Of a DNA stretch of 64,000 nucleotides, positions 12,301 through 24,438 are shown piece by piece. The position numbers and the translations under genes were made by a program. A model generated the notes under the pieces. It was not told where the DNA came from. It ran no database searches and saw only the letters and a list, made by a program, of their open reading frames with translations. Within the stretch, counting starts at the first letter, position 1. Each line of letters opens with the position of its first letter. The stretch comes from Bolinopsis microptera (taxonomy: Eukaryota; Ctenophora; Tentaculata; Lobata; Bolinopsidae), in contig NC_087072.1 in the NCBI RefSeq assembly GCF_026151205.1, forward strand, positions 10,082,169 through 10,146,168, in the 5' to 3' direction.

Positions 12301-15300
12301 TTGCAGCTATGCAATTAACTTCACAAATCGGCCTCTCTTTCACACTGAACATTGATCTCTCACACTCGCACATTTTCGCATTGGATTGTGTTATTTGGAT
12401 TTTTATCATAAAAACGCTAATAAATGCAGACTATTATGAATATGCGGAGTTTTACTTTTAAGGTTAAGCCCCACCTAGACTCAGCACATGTACAGTGGTT
12501 TGGAAGATAAGATAGATAAGAATGGCGAGAGTAAGATAAGACATGCAGCTGATACCAAGTATTCATAACTGAGGTCTGAGACCTTTAAGTCTCCAGAAAA
12601 ATAATCATAACACCAGAGCTTGAGAGAAAGAAAATCAGCAAAGAAAATCAGGCAAGTTAGATAATATGATGCGGAACTTGCGTCCTATTTCTTCATCATT
12701 CCGCTTAATTATGATTACTTGAATACTACGTAGGATTGAATAACTCCTATAGATCCAAGTACTAATTATTGCATAACTGAATACCATTTAAAACCCTGGC
12801 TCTTGTCTACACACTTAATTACTTCATCTTTTAAGCGGAATCACGATGTTAAATCATCATAATGCAATCTACCTTTCCGAGTTCTTTAAGGCCAAAATAT
12901 TGTTATCTAAAGTACGTGAATGTAATATCCATGCACTAAAACTCTCGTTATCAGATTACAGTTCCAAAGCAGTATAATTATCCCCCACAAGGAAATGTAA
13001 TCATACCATATTAGGTAAAACTTAGCCTTTAATATACGAGTAGAGGGAGGGAAGCTCAGGATTTAATGATCTAGTGAGCTCTAAAAATAGAGAAGTCAGC
13101 GCGAGCAGATGCTTTATATTTCATAATCGATCGGTTATACACTGAAGGATGTAGCTTTTATAGCGTTCCTACTGTTTAAGCAAAGCACTGTTAGAAGCGG
13201 CCAATGCAGCCTAAGTGTAGCAAGGTGAAGTATAATGTAGCAGAATGTAGCAGTGGTAGTGTAGCAAACATGATAGCATAATATTGTTGAATAGCAGAAA
13301 CAGCATTCTATTCTAAACAGGGTGACAGCATGAGCAATATTCTTAACACATATGGAATTGTGTTTTTAATCAATGATGTCAAAAATGCATTCAATGCAGG
13401 TGACATTTCCCAGGGCGATTGTAAATTGCACAAATTAGATAATTTGTCAGGACTCAGGATTGAGCCTGCACATTGCATCAAAGTTGGTTTGGATACTTTG
13501 GAATCATCCCATGTGCACGAGGTTAACATTATTGAGCTAATTGCGATTACAAAAGCTCTGGGAAATGTCATGCTTTAAAAGCCCTAGGGTTGCATATTGA
13601 TATGATAATTTGAAAAATTGGACATGATTGATCACATCAAAATTCAAGGTGGTTAATTGGATAACACTGATCGTGATTATCAAAGAGCAACCCTATGACT
13701 TTGTCATAGCAATTAAATAATATCTTGTAAGATTGGAATCACATCGTACCTGCTTATCCTTGAGAGTGGGGGATGACACGAAGTAGTAATACTTTCCGCC
13801 CTCCTGCTTACACATGCTTATCAGTGCCTGGACACTGTACTCCTCGTGGAACAGCAAGAAAGCGTACCCTGAAAAGGAGATTGGGGGTGAGAATGAGACG
13901 GGCTCTTTTACCCCTCACTACGTTGCAACCTCGACCCGGAGGGTTACAATTTAGCTTCTGTTAAGGTACGAGTGAGTGCTAGCGTTGGTTGTTATTCAGA
14001 TTATGATGGAGTTGAGGGAAAGTGATCAGAGCCGGTGTTTAACCAATAACCATGTATAAAATGGTGAGATGCAAATTGTTAGAGGTTAAAGATGGGATTC
14101 TCGGTATTGATTGAGGCTGGAAGCTACCGTTTAAGTTCGTGTCTTATGTATTTATCTACCCTACAATTCTCCTAAATCATTCCATAACCGTTATAAGGAT
14201 GAGTTTAACCCGGGCCAGACCCTCATGATTATGCTATTATGGTTTGTATGCCCGCGGACAATGCAATAATTAGCACCAGACCACACAACAGCCCGTGGTT
14301 ACTTTATTTATGTTTCCAAGAGACGACTTGTGAATTCACTGAATATTCAGTATCAAGTGGACTGCTTGACCCTCTGCTCAGCACTTGGTCCCGTTTACGG
14401 TCTGCTAACCCTTTGTAACTACAACACTCCTCTAATCACCAATCTGAAGCACGGCTCCCAACCATCTAATTGATGGGTTTCTCTGCTCATAATACTTTTC
14501 TAGGAACTGTATGAATACAAATTCTCTGGACACACAGAGCCATCTTAGCGAGACACTTCTTGTGAATAGTGATTTGTGAATAGAGTCGGGTCACAGCTAA
14601 TCGCTTTCGCCAATCATCTGTTTTGTGAGGTAATCCAGTGCCGGACACACCACCATCCATATCGCCATTGTCAGCAGTGTACGATTAGCGCCGCCTCTCA
14701 TAGCTATATAATATTGAAAAACAACACACAAAGCTTGGAGCTGATCACGTGCTCTGTTCTGCTAACAATGCTATTCGATCGTCTCACCTCCTAATCTCAG
14801 CTATTGGTCCAGCCATCGCTCTAAATCCAATCTAATCGCCGAGAACCGATGACTCTCTCTCTCTCTCGCTCTCTCCGTGCAGGGCCGTGTGAGATTGTAT
14901 TGCACTCTCTCCCTCGCACTACTTCAACTTTACCGTATAAGGCATGATGGGTGGCTAGTTTAGATTGCACAACACTCGCGAGCACCAGGAGAGGAGAGAG
15001 TGGAGATGTGGCCTCATCATGTGATGTCCAGTAGAGCTCGGAGTGTACATTGTGTTACACACTCCCTCTGTGTTGGAACACGGAATAGAACCAGCTAACT
15101 TGTACACGTTAGGATATTGGATATTGGATGTGGACAGACGATCAACATGTGTTGTGATGTTGAAATTGTAATGGTGATCACATGGAATAGGGAAAATGGA
15201 TGGAAAATGACAAAAATTGGAATATTATGTATCATAACGACAAAAATAATGACCAGTAGTTTTGATAACAATAATTACACAGGTGGTAGTTATTTACATA

Positions 15301-18300
15301 CCTTTTGGAGGGAAGGGAGCTCGGCTCTGAGATTTGTGCGGCCAGTCCACGTCGAGACTTCCAAAGTGGCAGAAGCTAGCATGAATCTCTCCTGGGAGGG
15401 AACCGAGTTAGACAGGACAACTTTAATCTGACCAGCTAATCGCAATCTTACATTCACTTTCGCTGCGGGCTATTCCACAAGATGCTGATCAATATTCTGG
15501 GCTGCCAGACAGTAAGTGTAATAATTCTCCTAATTATCTCAATCGTGTAATTGGCACGGTTAAACAGCCCAATTATACTTTTAAAGCATGTCTAAAATTG
15601 CACAGCATTCTCATTTCCCAGTGTAAGGTTACATGTTTCGCCGGATTTCACCTGGGCGGGGAAGGGAACATGCACGGGCTACGATCACACATGTCACGCC
15701 TGATTCATCACACGCAAAATTATAATAGTGATCACACAATCACACAATCACAATCCCACAATATGTAGAGAGGTTACAAGGTAATATATAAGAACAACAT
15801 GCACATGTCACAGAGAAACTACAAGGTAACGGTGAAACATACTATTTTCATGATCTCCTAATAAAACCTGAAAATTTAGAAGTTGTTCATTAGCTTGGTT
15901 GGGAGAAGTAGTAGTTGGAGTGAAACAAAATAATTACAGATATTGTTTGTGGCGCCGTGATCTATTCTAGGACATAAAATTGTCGAACATTCAGACGAAA
16001 TCTTATTTTAGCTTCGTGATGTCAATTTTGTTAGAATTAAAGTCTATTATAGTATAGATGAGACAATGAGGAACGATAATAATACAAGTTTCTTATTTAT
16101 CGAGTGAGCTCGAAACTATAGCCCATTGTTTTGACCTAGTTTGACATTTCAATGAAAAGCATTCCCATTGTTGGGAGTTAACTTCTCAATAATTTCTCAG
16201 CCAGTAATTACCCATAGTAATAATGAGTAATAATGAGAGTCGCAGGGCAACAAGCTCTCTGGTCAACAAAATGGATTGGTCCTGAGCATATGTTTGTGGA
16301 AAACAGCCTGACGCGAACTATGCTCATCTTTATTAGAAGGGCTAGAGCCGGAGATGTGAAAATTGCGGACAAAAGGCGGTGCGGCCAGCTGGCTCATTAT
16401 ACCATATAAGGAGCGCGAGGCAGGCTGAAGATGTCGAGGCGCTGTGATGTGTACTAGCAGAGGTGGGCGTGTCTTTAGAAGGTACGACCTCTGTGAGGAA
16501 TTATAGTCTATTTATAGCCGTATCAACTCTGTGCGTGCAGTTACCGGAGATTAACTCTATTGATGCAAAATGCACATGGGACCCGGCCGATGGTAGTGTA
16601 ATGGCGATGTGTAACAACTACAAGCTTCAAGGACTCTAGTAAAATCAACTGCCATTTCCTTATGTTGGTAAATATGTATGTAACAGTCTGTATGGCGGGA
16701 TGGAACTACAAAATGGCTCAAACACTCCATCTAAGACTGTGGTAAATAGACCTTGTAATTAAGAGCACCAAAGAAATGTAACTCAAGACTCTGGCGCCAT
16801 AATTTCGTGCGTTAACGTGGAATTGCAGGGGGTGCATAGCGGTTGATAAACACCACGATAAACAGTTTTAACTTGCAGTAGCTACACCCTTTAAACTGTA
16901 GAGCCATGTAAAACAGAAGATAAAACACGGATATTTAGCTGAGATTCAGGGACAAAAGCAAATGTTTCAGGCCAGAAAAGCAAGCTAGCAAGAGAGCTGG
17001 AGAAGGTATATAAGCGAGCCTAGCCAAAGCAAGCAAACACCCTGCGACACATAAAGGGATAAGTAAGCACTTACTTTCGTCGATATCTGGGGGAAGTCCG
17101 CCAACAAAAACTTTCCTAGAGTATTTCTCTCCAGGAGGATCGTAGTGAAACTTCCTGATCGGAGAGTCCTGGATTGAGGGGTGGAAGACTTGCTCCGTGC
17201 TGTCTTGATTCAGCAACTCGTACAGCATTGTTTCTGAAGAGGAACGTCGATGAGGAAATTTGTTCACTAATATGATTTCATCCTGGCAACTTAAAACTTT
17301 GATATAATCATAACTGGCTTTATTACTAGAATATGTAGTTAACATGTTATAACGCTATATAAAGTAACACGAACCAGTAGCCGACGAAGCCTGAGGGAGG
17401 AAGTTGAGATTTGGATCTGGAGTTTCGTTCATCCTGCTGCCACCATTGAACTGCATTGGTCTTGGCACTGAGTTTTGCTGAAGAATTAGAATTCGTGTTA
17501 GGTTAATGTTAGATTGGTCTTCACAGCGCTAAGAGCTTTCAAACTTGGGCCTTTTCAATAGAATAATCGGTTGATATAATTAAAACACGAAAGAATTGGA
17601 TTATCATGCAAAAGAGTGTCAATATGAGAAGTTAGAATCCGACCCTTTTGGTCTTGACTTTTAGGCTCTGCATAGTTATTGTCTTATTTCCAGGCTAGGG
17701 GAGTAAACACATGTAATTCTATTCTAATGGTAATCATATGAGACTGGATCGAAATGAAATTTACTCAACCTGTTCATATTACAGTAACTATCTGTTAATT
17801 TGATGAAATTTGATTAAAAGATGAAATACTGTATGTTGTATAGAATTAAAATATGTAACTTCTATTTGAGTAGCATTTCTTTTAACAGAAACGTCATGAC
17901 CGCAACGACATAGATCATGACGTCGAAGTATCTGTCCATTAGGGGAATTTTACTTTCAATGTGTCATGTGAGCGCATTTGTAGTGCTTCTGCCTTATTAA
18001 CTTCGAGATTTGCATTTCAGAAACATTATAGGACTAATGGTGCTCTCAGGCAAGTGGAGCGAACCACAATTAGACCATTTTGGGGCACCAAATACAAACT
18101 TTTAGGAGCTCAAGGGGATTTAGGGTGCCCATTGAGAGATGATGACACCCCACAAATGCAGGATCCTAATAGGACTTGATTGATCTAATTAATCAGATTC
18201 GACAGAGCCATATTAATTTGGCATGCAGTAAAATCTCTTCCAGAAAGATTGAGCTGGAAAGTGGCTAGTAATGAGTGCACAGGCGAAAAGCTGTAGATCG

Positions 18301-19691
18301 TGTCAGAAGAAATGATCTTTTTGTAACAGTATGCAGCAGACAGCAGCTTTAACATGCAAGTAAATAAGGAGTACTTATCAAGATGTTAACGAGAACAAGA
18401 TTACATTGAACAATGTTTACATTGAGACAAGCAATTGTTGCCAAACATCAATTAATGCAGCATGCATATCATTTTATCCATTGATCTTCAGATTCAAAGT
18501 AGGGTTTGGAAAACAAAACAAATCACAGATGAATTAGAAGAGCGCATGCCTCAAGATGCTACATGTAACATTCTGAAGGATTAACTTGCACAGTGCTCAA
18601 CAAATATCAAACCTTTAAAACTTGGTTTCCACCACCCATAAATAGATTTTTTCTCATTGACTGATAATATAGCTGCATGTTTGGATCTTTTTTGCAGCTC
18701 ATAGTGTTAACGGTTGCTATGTCTTCCTCAGTTAGGACAAACGTAGGAACCTGTGTACATCAGGCTTGTAATCTAGAAGAGCTCCCCTACTATATAATAT
18801 ACCATAACACGGGGACTATTATTTTACGGCATGAGCTAGCGCGAAGCTTAGCAGCACTCGCTCAGAGTTTATAGCCTATTCTATGGCAAAATGAATCCAC
18901 AAATTTAAAATGATTGACAGCGAATATTGTTTCAAAATTCTCACCTTGGAAGGGATGACAGACGAATCTCTTCCACCAAATCCAGAGTTGGACCTCCGCC
19001 CAGGGGAGGGCATGTTCTTGAACGCGTTTCTCATCAGGTAGGTCTGCAGATTGTTGTTTACAGCGAGTTGTGCAGCCAAGTTGGAACCCCAACCGTTAGG
19101 GTTGCCGAAAGCAGCCATCGGAGCAGTCGGGCCATTGTTGAAGAGAGGTCTAGAGAGGGAGGGAGGGTTGATTGTTGGAGAGGAGAGGCTCTGAGCAGCC
19201 CAGGAGGAGGCATTTATTGCGGGGTTTGATACCCACTCGTTCAATCTGGACTGGTTGGGAAGGTTGTTGAGCTGGGAAATTGTGTTATTCTGTAAACCAT
19301 TCTGTAAACCATTCTGTAAACCATTTCCCAGTCCCGGTCCGTAGCTGGTCGATGTAGGGGAAGAGTAGGATGAGCTGTAAGCAGAAGATGAGCTCTGATT
19401 ACTTGCCGCATCGTTGTTGGTTGAGATGGTCAGGGACTGCAACACTTGGTTCACGTCATCAAGACTAGAGTTCCAGAACTGCTGCGAGTCGTAGATGTCA
19501 GTTGCAATCTGCTCTGCTGTGCTAGAGTTGTCGTCACTGTTGTTTTCCCGGATTATGTTTTCATTGGAAAGAGGACTACACTTCAGCGGGTCGTTCAGGC
19601 CCGGCCTTTGGAATGTTTGCTGGTCCAACATCGTGGATCCTATGATTTGAGGCATCAAGCTAGGATTGGGTGGTCTAGTAGCGATAATTGC
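9168..19691 (-). CDS. CPEB: CPEB2/3/4-type (Orb2-like) mRNA-binding protein, 5' end missing
   Basis: Cytoplasmic polyadenylation element binding protein. The family binds U-rich elements in mRNA 3' UTRs and controls poly(A) tail length and translation. Eight exons on the minus strand: 19691-18945, 17477-17375, 17233-17075, 15391-15302, 13868-13750, 10188-10074, 9942-9761 and 9395-9168. All have AG/GT borders, and the summed 1743 nt stay in one frame to a TAA. Domains in the 580-residue product: Ser/Asn/Gln-rich region (1-280), RRM1 (about 324-395, KVFVGGLPPDIDE at its start), RRM2 (about 432-505, KTIFVGGVPRPL) and a C-terminal ZZ-type zinc domain with paired Cys/His (about 510-575), ending in SFRW. 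The GGLPPDIDE form and the DWPHK motif point to the CPEB2-4 branch, not CPEB1. The first exon opens at an AG acceptor with an in-frame upstream codon, so at least one further 5' coding exon with the start Met was not found. Confidence 0.95.
9761..9942 (-). CDS. CPEB: CPEB-type gene, RRM2 body exon
   Basis: 182 nt, acceptor GTTTTCAG, donor AAAAAG|GTAATT. Encodes GVCYAGIDVDPELKYPKGAG then RVAFSNHTSYINAI and IDKK. This is the most conserved part of CPEB RRM2 and includes the RNP1-like RVAFSN. Confidence 0.95.
10074..10188 (-). CDS. CPEB: CPEB-type gene, RRM2 start exon
   Basis: 115 nt, acceptor CAAAAAG, donor CTG|GTAATT. Encodes VQIRPWSLQDADFVMDGSQP then DPRKTIFVGGVPRPLR, the conserved CPEB interdomain linker and first RRM2 strand. 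Confidence 0.95.
10189..13749 (-). other. Large CPEB-type intron between RRM1 and RRM2
   Basis: About 3.56 kb. One 82-codon open frame (13330-13578, plus strand) overlaps an 87-codon frame on the other strand. Otherwise no gene or clear repeat. Confidence 0.6.
13330..13578 (+). CDS. Unrecognised 82-codon open frame in intron
   Basis: Starts MSNILNTYGIVFLINDVKNA. I do not recognise it. The composition is protein-like, but an equally long frame runs antisense (13308-13571), so at most one is real. It could be a fragment of a transposon or retrocopy inside the CPEB-type intron, or chance. Confidence 0.12.
   Translation: MSNILNTYGIVFLINDVKNAFNAGDISQGDCKLHKLDNLSGLRIEPAHCIKVGLDTLESSHVHEVNIIELIAITKALGNVML
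13750..13868 (-). CDS. CPEB: CPEB-type gene, RRM1 end exon
   Basis: 119 nt, acceptor CTTTTCAG, donor AAGCAG|GTACGA. It encodes GYAFLLFHEEYSVQALI (RNP1-like strand of RRM1) and VSSPTLKDKQ, the RRM1-RRM2 linker. Confidence 0.93.
13869..15301 (-). other. CPEB-type intron with CT microsatellite
   Basis: About 1.43 kb. Contains a CT-rich microsatellite (14851-14877) and a CACGTG near 14745. No gene seen. Confidence 0.6.
14851..14877. repeat. CT microsatellite
   Basis: Imperfect (CT)n of about 27 bases with one CG interruption. Confidence 0.8.
15302..15391 (-). CDS. CPEB: CPEB-type gene, RRM1 middle exon
   Basis: 90 nt, acceptor TCCCAG, donor AAAAG|GTATGT. It encodes REIHASFCHFGSLDVDWPHK followed by SQSRAPFPPK. 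This matches the CPEB2-4 RRM1 middle with its DWPHK signature and the FPPKGYAF junction. I found it by searching the intron between DIDE and GYAFLLF, and both phases fit. Confidence 0.92.
15392..17074 (-). other. CPEB-type intron
   Basis: About 1.68 kb, splitting RRM1 right after DIDE. No coding or repeat feature seen. Confidence 0.6.
17075..17233 (-). CDS. CPEB: CPEB-type gene, exon with RRM1 start
   Basis: 159 nt, acceptor CCTCTTCAG, donor A|GTAAGTGC. It encodes the linker (HPSIQDSPIRKFHYDPPGE) and the first strand of RRM1, SRKVFVGGLPPDIDE, nearly invariant in CPEB2-4. An open frame continues upstream past the acceptor to 17345, but the polypyrimidine-AG and the phase match with the preceding exon argue that this extension is intronic. 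Confidence 0.93.
17375..17477 (-). CDS. CPEB: CPEB-type gene, second recovered exon
   Basis: 103 nt after a CTTCAG acceptor. Encodes QNSVPRPMQFNGGSRMNET and a Pro/Ser-rich tail. It ends one base into a codon, completed by the next exon (G|AA, Glu). The donor GTTCGT is weaker than the others. Confidence 0.8.
17478..18944 (-). other. CPEB-type intron
   Basis: About 1.47 kb between the first two recovered exons. A 72-codon open frame on the plus strand (17961-18179) has no recognisable family. Nothing else supported. Confidence 0.6.
18945..19691 (-). CDS. CPEB: CPEB-type gene, first recovered exon (N-terminal low-complexity region)
   Basis: 747 nt, phase 0 at both ends. The acceptor is ...TTTTGCAATAG at 19692 and the donor is AAG|GTGAGAAT at 18944. 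It encodes a Ser/Asn/Gln-rich stretch with DDVNQVLQSLTI and a triple NGLQ repeat, typical of the disordered N-terminus of CPEB2-4 proteins. Open frame continues past the donor for 23 codons, but those are intron. The first in-frame ATG is 12 codons inside the exon. An upstream exon is more likely than initiation here, because the sequence directly before it is a good acceptor. Confidence 0.85.
19287..19322 (-). repeat. Coding 12-bp tandem repeat, three copies
   Basis: Three identical copies of a 12-mer (ATTCTGTAAACC on the plus strand) encode the NGLQ triplication in the CPEB-type N-terminal region. Period 12 keeps the frame, so copy number could vary between individuals without breaking the protein. 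Confidence 0.85.
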
Positions 19692-20886
19692 CTATTGCAA
19701 AATAAGGTAGTGGTAACATGATATATCATGATTCAGCAACAGTAATTCATATAGTGAAATAGAATAAATGGCACGGAATAAACACATTTAAAGCAAGAAT
19801 GGACTTGTCGACGCAGAAAAGTACCGTCGGTCAATGCAGTTCCGCTTGAAACGAACTATTGAGATAGAATAATTAAGGGGAAAATTCTAAATTTAATAAG
19901 ATGTTCATAACATCTGCTGTTAGACGATATGGGGTAAACTTAATATAGTAACATTTTAACTTAATATTTGGGCATAAACTACACTTAACTTAACATTCTT
20001 ATGCAACCAACTATTAACCTACTCAACTTAGGATACTCAATGCAGATTGAGGATACTTATCACGTTGTGTCATATGTTTTATCTAGAATTCCGCCGTAAT
20101 AAATGAACCCTTACAGCTGATCGGGCTTTTAGGATACAACTATGTTATCCATTATCATGTGTACGGAGCAGTTTCATATTAAGCGAGAATTCATATCAAT
20201 AACTTATATAACAGCTGAGATATCAAACGATGTGTTAAAAATAATGGCTACGAACAGGTAAAGAGCTTGTCTGAGATCCAAACTAGGCTGAGGACTCAGA
20301 GGAAATGCAGGCAGAGCGATAGTGGTACGCAGCTCAACACCACAGGTCAACACGCCGGATCATAATAGCAAAATGGCTTATAAATCATCTATCCAGTGCC
20401 GAAACTACGTCTCTGTCGCAAGATACACCTCATTAAATACATAGTTTGTGCGCGGCGCTACAAACTTTCCTCAATTTATACCTAATTATTTATCTCAATC
20501 TTGTTAGTGACTCAATTAATGACAATGCATGGAACCAATCAATTAAAACTAAAGGATCTTGCTGCTTTCGTGACGGTTGATGAGGCATTATTGAACCAAT
20601 ATTGATACCTTAATTGTGAATTGGGTAGGTCATAGGTGTGGTGTCTGAACCATCATATCACAGATCGATACTAGTATCGGAGGCCTTTATTGAACATATC
20701 TTCACACTTCATTCGGTTTATAAACACGAAACCAGGGGTCCTCATACCAGGTAACAGAATTAGATCAGGAATAAATTAACAATTGACTTGTTATGTCTGT
20801 CACGCGGCTTTTACTAAATCGCTCGCCCAAAAATTTCGCGTGACTTTGGTTTTTTTGGTTTGCAGCCGTACAAAACGGTTTTACAT

Positions 20887-20974
20887 AAACCCTAATCCCA
20901 ACCCTAACCCTACCCATAACCCCGAAGCTATCCATAATCATAACCACAACCCTTACCCTAACCCGAGCCCTAAA
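20887..20974. repeat. Degenerate telomere-like CCCTAA patch
   Basis: About 88 bases of CCCTAA/CCCAAC/CCTTAC-type variants (AACCCTAATCCCAACCCTAA and so on). This resembles the C-rich strand of the animal telomere repeat TTAGGG, but decayed. Interstitial, not a chromosome end. Confidence 0.7.
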
Positions 20975-21645
20975 TAATCGAATTCACGTTTTACTAGCCT
21001 GTCACGTGACCAAAACGGTTTTTTGCCCATAACTCTCCAGGGAAGCATTTTAACCCTAGCTACGTCATGGGGGGTGATTCGGAATCAGCGTCCAAAAATA
21101 CACCGATCCAGATCACTTTCATGCCAAAATGGCCTTTTCACAAGAATTTTCTTAAAATTTGGGCGAGCGATTTAGTAGGAGCGCTGTCACGCACGACGTG
21201 TCGTCAGTACAGTGTTCAGGGCACATTTTTAATAAACGTCACGATGTTTCATACTGCGATGTTGGATGTGTGATTGGTGATCTGGAACCAGCGTCCAAAA
21301 TTATACATTAAATTACCAGTGCAGTTACATTTTCAATTAGACATACCCTCTAGGCTTTTTTTCATTTTTTCTCTTTCATATTCTATTCACTTCACAATTT
21401 TTTTAAAATTTAGGCAAACAAGTAAGTTGTAAGTGGGAATTAAAAATTAAAAATTAGTTTATAATTTGTAATTGTTTGTTGCCTTTCCAGAAGGAAAATT
21501 GGAAACCGTGCCACTTGTATGTTGTACATATTTTAATGTTTTACTTTGGGCTAAATATAAATTTTCAAAAATGAATTGTGCAAGTTAAATAATTTTAACC
21601 AACCATGAATCAAAAAACAACAATTAAATAATATTTCATACTTTG

Positions 21646-22620
21646 ATAATTGTCTAAATTTCTTCAAAATAGCGCGTGCCGCGTGCAGCTTTTTTTTCCA
21701 AATTATGACCAACGACAAATGACGCCTAATTAATATTTATAACTTACCTAGTCTATTATGTTATTAGAGGCCAGGAAACCTTCCCGGTTTAGTTGGGGCT
21801 TATCTCTAACATCTAACACAATTTAGCCAATCAGTCTTCAGAGGACATGAATCTGCGAAGTTAAAGTTGCAAACTTTTATTTGGCCCAAAATGAGACGTT
21901 TTGCGATACACGATAACCCAAAATCTAAATTGTTTCAAATCTATTACCCCTAGGGGAGTGAGAAGTTAATTTTATATTTAAGAGGCGAATATTTTTCAGG
22001 CGAATATTTTTCAAAAACCGGAACACGGAAGTCTTTAACGAATGTTCAATCATCAATGTTACTCGTCTAAATTTCTTCGAAGTAGCGCGCGTCGTTTTCT
22101 ACTCGACATGTTGCCGAAATGGCCCGATGGCAACAGGCAAGTGCTACGAAGTAGCGCGCGCCGGGCCAGATCATTAACAATGGTCAAGGAAGTCTCTATT
22201 TCTTTTATTTTCGGAGAAAGGCCCCAACCTGTTACTGGGCCGCGCTCAGCCTGTCATCCCGCCAAATCTTTATAATGTTTATGAACATAATAGCCTGGGG
22301 TCCCCAGGTACAAGGTAACCAACCTGCATCAATTGATTCTTCTCGCAATCATGAACCACAAATAGATTCGGTAGATCGGCGAGATCAGATGCACTACTGG
22401 GCCTCGCCGAGCTGCGAAGGATTGACATCGTGAATCAAAGTTTAAGTTTGCTGGTACAGTCTCCACTCTCCACTATCGCTCAGTTCACGTTCTTGACCGA
22501 TGTTACTCGTTTAAATTTCTTCGAAGTAGCGCGCGCCGCTTTCTTCTCGATGGCAAGTTATACAGCATATGGCATAGGGATTATATTATTACTAGGGAAA
22601 GCGCGCCTGGTTACTGAAGA
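21646..22620. repeat. Dispersed GC-core repeat family, several copies
   Basis: A motif of the form TTACTCGTCTAAATTTCTTC then GAAGTAGCGCGCGCCG occurs near 22057 and 22501, with weaker or partial copies near 21651 and 22142. A linked block ACTGGGCCGCGCTCAGCCTG (near 22237) recurs in reverse orientation near 62035-62056, and GGGGTCCCCAG (near 22297) recurs near 62347. This is one mobile or amplified family present at both ends of the window. Class unknown. Confidence 0.6.
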
Positions 22621-24438
22621 CTGTAATATATATATATAATAAACTTGGGGCAAGAGAAAACATAGTCGCATTCATAGCCCTATACGAAAAGTAAACCTCA
22701 TCTCTATCTACGAGAGGGAGTGTCACTGGTAAGGTGAAAGCTGTCAATTGCCAATACAACCAACACGCCACGGAGATCAAGTTGCAAGTATCCACTGTCC
22801 TTTCTTCAAAGTGGTTGTACTAAATTGGTGGGGATATTTCAGGAGGAGCAGCTTACTGGTTGTCATGGTACATGCGAGAAGTTTCCTAGAACACACTTTA
22901 ATCGGATATGGCTGAGACCATCCTTGGGGTAACGTAGGTAGCAGATACAATCAGGTCACAGAATGCCATGTCACATGTGCTGAATGATATCGGCGATGAC
23001 TTGGTGAAGTTTAACGGCCTTGTACTTTATTGATGCTATGAGAATGGTTGTGTCTCCAAGTCCAATATTACAGATTAAAGCTGGGGCAATGACGAATAGA
23101 TACCCAATACCGGGCCTCTTCCTTCCCCAAAACTTTTAATTAATTTCATTTTCAACTGACATTTTGTGTACTTTTAGGGTTGTACACCTTTGAAGATGGT
23201 GGTTCTTCCGAACCACTCCTACTATGTCGGAACTAAGTCCGATCTACGCCAGATAACCCCCTCCATATATCACTGTCCCGCATCAGGGTTCGCAGTTCGG
23301 AACCAAACTTTGTGAAAGGGTCTAAGCAAGATTCATACCCAGGTTTCTATTTCACATGTGACCAGTACATATATTAATGGTTGAGTTCACACGAGTTCTT
23401 TACAATTACATATTAGCGATGTATGGCAAACCTTCATTTAAGTCCTATTGGGGTTTTATTTAGCCTGTGATTTCTTAGAGAACAATTGAGAGTCACCATA
23501 CTAGAATGTAGGGGAATCCAAATAAGTATAAGTAGTCCGTTAGCGTAACAATAATAAAAAGCACACAATTAATTTAAAATGTAAATCACGTATCAAAATA
23601 CAAAAATAATAAGACTAAATTTTTATGGTACAAACAAATTTAAATATCGGCATACAGACATAGCTGACAAGTTTCATCTAATAAAACTCAGGAGAATTGA
23701 TAAATAGTCATAGAATTAGACATGGGGACATACTTACAAATTAAATGGGACGCAGCCAAGGGAATTGAAAATGTTGTTTTTCCATCGGAAAAGACAGTTG
23801 ACAAAATACTAAGTTGAGCCAATACTGGAACCATCCATTTGTTTGAGATTCGCACATAAATATGTGCATATTGCATAAGAATCAATGTCATTCCCAGGGA
23901 CGAAGATAAGGGTATGCGAGTTTGGACATTTTCCAAATGCCTTTAAATATTGAACCATCGATTTGCGACAATTTCATATTTGGAACTATTTTCATCTAGG
24001 CTTATTTAAAAAGTCAATACAACCACCATGCATTGCCCCAATATCGAACATTTGAGGCCAGTAATGGTTTTAACTAGAAGCCATATGTTGTATCTCTGCC
24101 CCAAATTCGTCCGAAGGAATGAAATCGAATAGAGCGCATATAAAGGTATGATAAAATGGGCTAATTTAATAATTTTTAATGTGCTGTTCATCGAGAATTC
24201 CGTATCCAAAATTTGTTGTACCAACGATTTCAAACTCTAAAATTGGTGAAATATGTTAAACATACAGAGAATGTCACAGCTACGTCGTAAAACGCATGTG
24301 CCTATCGTTTCAGCGAAACTTGATAAAATTAAGGTCGTCTCCCAACCTTTTAAAGAGGTGATTTAATGCCCTGTAGTTCATTTTGTAACCATAATGTAAC
24401 GAGACTTCTTCTTGCTTCAAAGACTGGGCGATTATTTT

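Larger units (their letters stand above)
19692..24430. other. Intergenic stretch between the two genes
   Basis: About 4.7 kb. It should contain the missing 5' exon(s) of the CPEB-type gene (or an intron of it) and the 3' flank of the B55 gene. Recognisable contents are the telomere-like patch near 20.9 kb, paired repeats around 21.07 and 21.27 kb (AATCAGCGTCCAAAA / AACCAGCGTCCAAAA), and the AGTAGCGCGCGCC repeat family at 21.65-22.56 kb. No coding sequence supported. Confidence 0.6.

Noticed and set aside
13308..13571. 87-codon minus-strand frame in the CPEB-type intron
   Set aside because: Overlaps an open frame on the other strand and neither is recognised. I kept only the plus-strand one, at low confidence.
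18876..19658. 260-codon frame as a stand-alone gene
   Set aside because: It is the first recovered CPEB-type exon read through its donor. Splicing to the next exon keeps phase and gives the family sequence.
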